DNA from: Nocardia uniformis NBRC 13702
GTDB taxonomy: Bacteria; Actinomycetota; Actinomycetes; Mycobacteriales; Mycobacteriaceae
Direction: 5' to 3'
DNA length: 52,051 nucleotides
Assembly (NCBI RefSeq): GCF_001613345.1
Contig: NZ_BDCE01000116.1
Coordinates: 1-52,051, forward strand
Each line of letters begins with the position of its first letter. Within the stretch, counting starts at the first letter, position 1. The translations under genes were made by a program, and so were the position numbers. This document shows, piece after piece, positions 49,176-52,051 of the stretch. The notes under the pieces were generated by a model. That model did no database searches, was not told where the DNA came from, and saw only the letters and a list, made by a program, of their open reading frames with translations.

Positions 49176-49580
49176 TCAGCCTCGTGCTCGCGCGATCACG
49201 AGCGCGATCACGCCCGCGAACAGTCCCCAGATCGCGTTCACGAGCAGCACGGGGGCGATGGCGATCGGTGTGGCCAGCGGGCCTTCGAGGCGCCCGCTCA
49301 TGACCAGTGAGCCGATCGCGCTCAGCACGATCGCGAGCACCCCGTAGGTCAGTCCGGCACAGATAAGGGTCAGCACCGGTTGGCGGACTCGCGCGTAGGC
49401 GACCGCGGCGATCCAGACCACGGTGATACCGAGTGTCATCGCGATCGGAAGTTGTGGCGAGAGATCGGCATTCGCCCGGTTTTCGATAATGCGGCTCAGG
49501 GGGCGAATCAGCGCCAGCGTGCCGAGGCCGAGAATCAGTGGCCAATGCAAGGTCTTCGGTGAGACGGTCGAAGTATTCAT
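49176..49580 (-). CDS. small four-helix membrane protein
   Basis: 134 residues from ATG 49580; a frame to 49829 overlaps the histidine kinase gene and is not used. Helices at about 13-31, 45-65, 70-93 and 106-130 (for example LILGLGTLALI and ATPIAIAPVLLVNAIWGLFAGVIALVI). Such small proteins next to LiaSR/DesKR-type sensors are common in actinobacteria. Unknown function. Confidence 0.75.
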   Translation of the reverse strand: MNTSTVSPKTLHWPLILGLGTLALIRPLSRIIENRANADLSPQLPIAMTLGITVVWIAAVAYARVRQPVLTLICAGLTYGVLAIVLSAIGSLVMSGRLEGPLATPIAIAPVLLVNAIWGLFAGVIALVIARARG

Positions 49581-49734
49581 GCCGAGGACGTTATGGAGCG
49601 CGACCCGGCCACACATCCGGCTGCGCTCTCGACCGAAATCGGTTGTTGTCGCTGCCGGGATACGTCGAGAAGCGACATCCGGTATCGCCTTCGGGGGGAC
49701 GCGGCGGCACAGCGGCGGTTCGTAGGATTGTGGG

Positions 49735-50904
49735 ATGACGGCATGGGCGCGGGGACGGCGGGACGAGGTGCCGCCGTGGCTACTCGACCTGCTGCTCGGC
49801 GGGGCCGTGACGTTGGCGCTCGCGTTCATTATCGCGCTGGGACAGGGCGGTCAGCGCGCCGCGGACCCGGTCGCGTACCTGTTCGCCGCGGGTTTCGGTG
49901 CGCTGATGCTGTGGCGTCGCCGATTCCCGCTCCCGCTGCTCGCCGCCACGGTGGCCGGGATATTCGGATACCACGCCCTGGGCTACCCGCCGCTCGGGGT
50001 GGCGGTGCCGCTGGCTGCCGCGCTGTTCGCCGCCGCCGACGCGGGTGCGATGTGGACCGCGGCCCTGACCGGTGCGTTCGTGCTCACGTGGTCATTCGGA
50101 TTCCGGATCCACGAGGGCGAGTCCGCCGCGTATCTGGCCGGGTACGAAGGAGTCCCGAACGGAGCCGTCATCGTGACCGCGATCGCGCTCGGTTCCGCGG
50201 TGCGCTCTCGGCGGGTCCGCATGGCTCAGCAGGCCGAGATCACGCGTCTGACCGCGGAGCAGTCGGCACGGCAGGCCGAGTTGCGCGTCCGTGGTGAACG
50301 GGAGGGAATGTCGCGGGACCTGCACGACACGATCGGCCACGCGATGTCGGTGATCTCGCTACAGGCCGGTGTCGCCGCCGAGGCCATCGGCCACGACGAC
50401 CGGCAGGCGCGGACGGCGGTCGACAATATTCGCGACACCAGCGCGCGGTCGCTGCGTGACGTTCGGTCCATGGTCCGGCTACTGCGCGGCGAGGAGAGCG
50501 CCACGCACGATGTGCTGTCGCTGGCCGGGGTGCCCGCGCTGGTGGCGCAGGCACGAGGTGTGGGAATCGACGTGACGTGCGAGCTGACCGCCCCCGTCGA
50601 CCGGTTGCCGCCCGCGGTCGACGCCACCGCGTATCGCATTGTGCAGGAGGCAATCACCAATGTTGTCCGCCATGCCGATGCCACCGAGGCGACCATCACC
50701 GCCGCGATCGGGGACGGCATGCTCCGGGTGACGGTCAGCGATAACGGCACGACAGCGGTACCTCACGCGGGCGCGGAGCACGGACACGGTATCGCAGGCA
50801 TGCGAGAACGGGTACGCCTGCTCGGCGGAACACTCACCGCGGGCAGCCGCGGCCGGGCCGGCTTCCTCGTCGACGCCCGTATCCCGATCGCGGTGCCCGA
50901 ATGA
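49735..50904 (+). CDS. sensor histidine kinase (NarL-partner, HisKA_3 type)
   Basis: 389 residues. The N-terminal 155 residues hold four to five transmembrane helices without an extracellular sensor domain. A coiled linker leads to the dimerisation/phosphoacceptor box SRDLHDTIGHAM with H197, the N-box EAITNVVRHA and the G-box GHGIAGMRERVRLLGG. This is the DesK/LiaS-like class that senses membrane or cell-envelope state. It overlaps the response regulator (ATGA) and diverges from two small membrane proteins. Confidence 0.94.
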   Translation: MTAWARGRRDEVPPWLLDLLLGGAVTLALAFIIALGQGGQRAADPVAYLFAAGFGALMLWRRRFPLPLLAATVAGIFGYHALGYPPLGVAVPLAAALFAAADAGAMWTAALTGAFVLTWSFGFRIHEGESAAYLAGYEGVPNGAVIVTAIALGSAVRSRRVRMAQQAEITRLTAEQSARQAELRVRGEREGMSRDLHDTIGHAMSVISLQAGVAAEAIGHDDRQARTAVDNIRDTSARSLRDVRSMVRLLRGEESATHDVLSLAGVPALVAQARGVGIDVTCELTAPVDRLPPAVDATAYRIVQEAITNVVRHADATEATITAAIGDGMLRVTVSDNGTTAVPHAGAEHGHGIAGMRERVRLLGGTLTAGSRGRAGFLVDARIPIAVPE

Positions 50905-51566
50905 TCCGCGTGGTGACGGTGGACGACCAGGAACTCGTCCGCACCGGCCTGCGGCCCATGGCCGAGCGGGACGGTGACATCGTGGTCGTCGCCGAGGCGG
51001 TCACCGGCCGCGACGGGGTCGCCGCGGTGCGCAGGCATCTGCCCGATGTGGTGCTGATGGATATTCGGATGCCGGTCTTGGACGGTCTCGAGGCGACTCG
51101 CCAGATCGTCTCCGATCCCGCACTGTCCGGGGTACGGGTGGTGGTTCTGACCACCTTCGACGAGGACGACAATATTTTCGGTGCCATCCGGGCCGGGGCC
51201 GCCGGATACCTGCTCAAAGACATCAGCCCCGAGGGTCTGCGCGCGGCCATCCGCACCGTCGCCGCGGGCGAGGCCCTGCTGTCCCCCTCCGTCACACGCA
51301 CCGTCCTCGACCGCGTAGCCCGCGATACCGGGTCGCTCCGACCCGAGATCGTCGCCGGGCTCACCGCACGTGAACGTGATGTTCTCATCCGAGTCGGCTT
51401 GGGCGAGAGCAATACCGAGATCGGCGCGAGCCTGCACATCAGCCCCGCCACCGCCCGCACCTATGTCAGCCGACTGCTGGCCACCCTGCATGCCAGAGAC
51501 CGCTCGCAACTCGTCGTGCTCGCATACGAGTCCGGCCTGATCACACCCGGCACCAACCCGACATAG
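50901..51566 (+). CDS. NarL/FixJ-family response regulator
   Basis: 221 residues. The receiver domain has acidic D8/D9 in VDDQ, phosphoacceptor D54 in LMDIRMP, Thr in LTTFDED and Lys in LLKDI. The C-terminal LuxR-type helix-turn-helix is LTARERDVLIRVGLGESNTEIGASLHISPATARTYVSRLLATL. Partner of the kinase encoded immediately upstream. Likely targets are its own operon and the divergent membrane-protein pair (inference). Confidence 0.95.
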   Translation: MIRVVTVDDQELVRTGLRPMAERDGDIVVVAEAVTGRDGVAAVRRHLPDVVLMDIRMPVLDGLEATRQIVSDPALSGVRVVVLTTFDEDDNIFGAIRAGAAGYLLKDISPEGLRAAIRTVAAGEALLSPSVTRTVLDRVARDTGSLRPEIVAGLTARERDVLIRVGLGESNTEIGASLHISPATARTYVSRLLATLHARDRSQLVVLAYESGLITPGTNPT

Positions 51567-51684
51567 TGCGTTGACCACCTACTGCGTGGCCATTCGATCA
51601 AGCGAAATGCCTTCGACGTCAAGATCTTTGAAGCCCGGGCCGCCGACGGTACTGCGTGCGTGCTGTTTTCGTTCGGCCGTGCCG

Positions 51685-52041
51685 CTACGGAGTCGGTGCC
51701 GTGGCTGTCCGCGGTACGTGCACCGAATCTGCGACGGTCTTCTCGGCAGCATCGGGCTGGCCGCAGTTCGTCTTGGCCATCGTCACGGCCGCCCGCAACG
51801 CCATCGACGGTCCGTCACCGTCCGTCGACTTGACCTGCCAACCCGGTTTACCCTCTACGGCCTGCTCAACTACATCGAGCTTGTCCGACTCGCTCATCCG
51901 CGTGAACTCGGCACACGTGGTCTCCGATGCCTGCTTCACGGGGGCGCTCTGTTCGTCGGAACCACAACCGGCCAGCATGCCGAGGGCGAGTGCGCCAACG
52001 ATCATGATGCCGACGGTGTGCAACTGGGGTTGATGACGCAT
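51685..52041 (-). CDS. small lipoprotein with paired cysteines
   Basis: 118 residues, complete in the window. Lipoprotein signal: basic start, hydrophobic IMIVGALALGMLAG, lipobox LAGC with the acylated Cys26. The mature part is short and charged; TTCAEFTRMSESDKLDVVEQAVE and the later TNCGQPD provide two Cys residues that could form a disulfide, giving an HdeA-like or mycobacterial small-lipoprotein layout. Function unknown. It stands alone, convergent with the two-component operon, which ends 118 bases away. Confidence 0.75.
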   Translation of the reverse strand: MRHQPQLHTVGIMIVGALALGMLAGCGSDEQSAPVKQASETTCAEFTRMSESDKLDVVEQAVEGKPGWQVKSTDGDGPSMALRAAVTMAKTNCGQPDAAEKTVADSVHVPRTATAPTP

Positions 52042-52051
52042 GGTCGTACCC

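Noticed and set aside
1..52051. CRISPR arrays, including one that might guide the Tn7-like element
   Set aside because: No regularly spaced direct repeats of 24-40 bases were seen anywhere, nor any cas gene.

Overview
The window reads as chromosome of a high-GC actinobacterium of the order Mycobacteriales, most likely Nocardia or a close relative. Evidence: strong G/C third-position bias, many GTG starts, ATGA/GTGA gene overlaps, IdeR-type iron boxes, and a gene order that matches from memory the Mycobacterium tuberculosis Rv1837c-Rv1850 segment: malate synthase G (glcB), two DUF21/CBS membrane proteins, guaB1, M56 peptidase, BlaI repressor, a small RNA slot, a thioesterase and ureABC. The genus is an inference.

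Layout. (a) 1-4822: an accessory island with the C-terminal part of an SMC/Rad50-like ATPase that runs in from the left edge, then a 1000-residue SF2 helicase with a C-terminal PD-(D/E)xK-like nuclease domain. The pair looks like a prokaryotic conflict (defence) system I cannot name. (b) 4896-10134: the tail of an IS3-type transposase cut by a complete minimal Tn7-like transposon (tnsA, tnsB, tnsC, tniQ) whose 25-bp inverted ends can be read at 5386-5410 and 10110-10134. It carries no cargo. (c) 10651-16661: glcB, then an SDR/TetR/acyl-CoA dehydrogenase operon and an F420-type oxidoreductase. (d) 16743-26814: a PknK-like kinase-ATPase, a DM13 protein, a palindromic repeat block, a GlxA-type regulator, an HD hydrolase, a hotdog-like protein, a DUF305/LVIVD exported pair, a ribbon-helix-helix protein and a small membrane protein. 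(e) 26841-35583: a conserved housekeeping block with a DNA-glycosylase-annotated protein, two CNNM/CorC-type membrane proteins, guaB1, RidA, a DEAD-box RNA helicase and the M56/BlaI pair. (f) 35664-41358: an iron block with a siderophore ABC importer (two permeases and an ATPase), a divergent gene sharing an IdeR box, a terpene synthase of the 2-methylisoborneol-synthase/encapsulin-cargo type, and a promoter-IdeR box-terminator cassette that sits exactly where mycobacteria encode the iron-responsive small RNA MrsI. (g) 41392-44276: thioesterase and ureABC; ureD/F/G do not follow. (h) 44304-52041: an O-methyltransferase, a YchJ protein, a VOC protein, a divergent TetR/MFS efflux pair, two membrane proteins facing a NarL-type two-component system, and a lipoprotein.

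The most interesting items are the candidate MrsI-like iron-regulated sRNA (about 41268-41358), the cargo-free Tn7-like transposon with clear ends but no target duplication, and the ATPase/helicase-nuclease pair, whose helicase appears to begin at a CTG codon.
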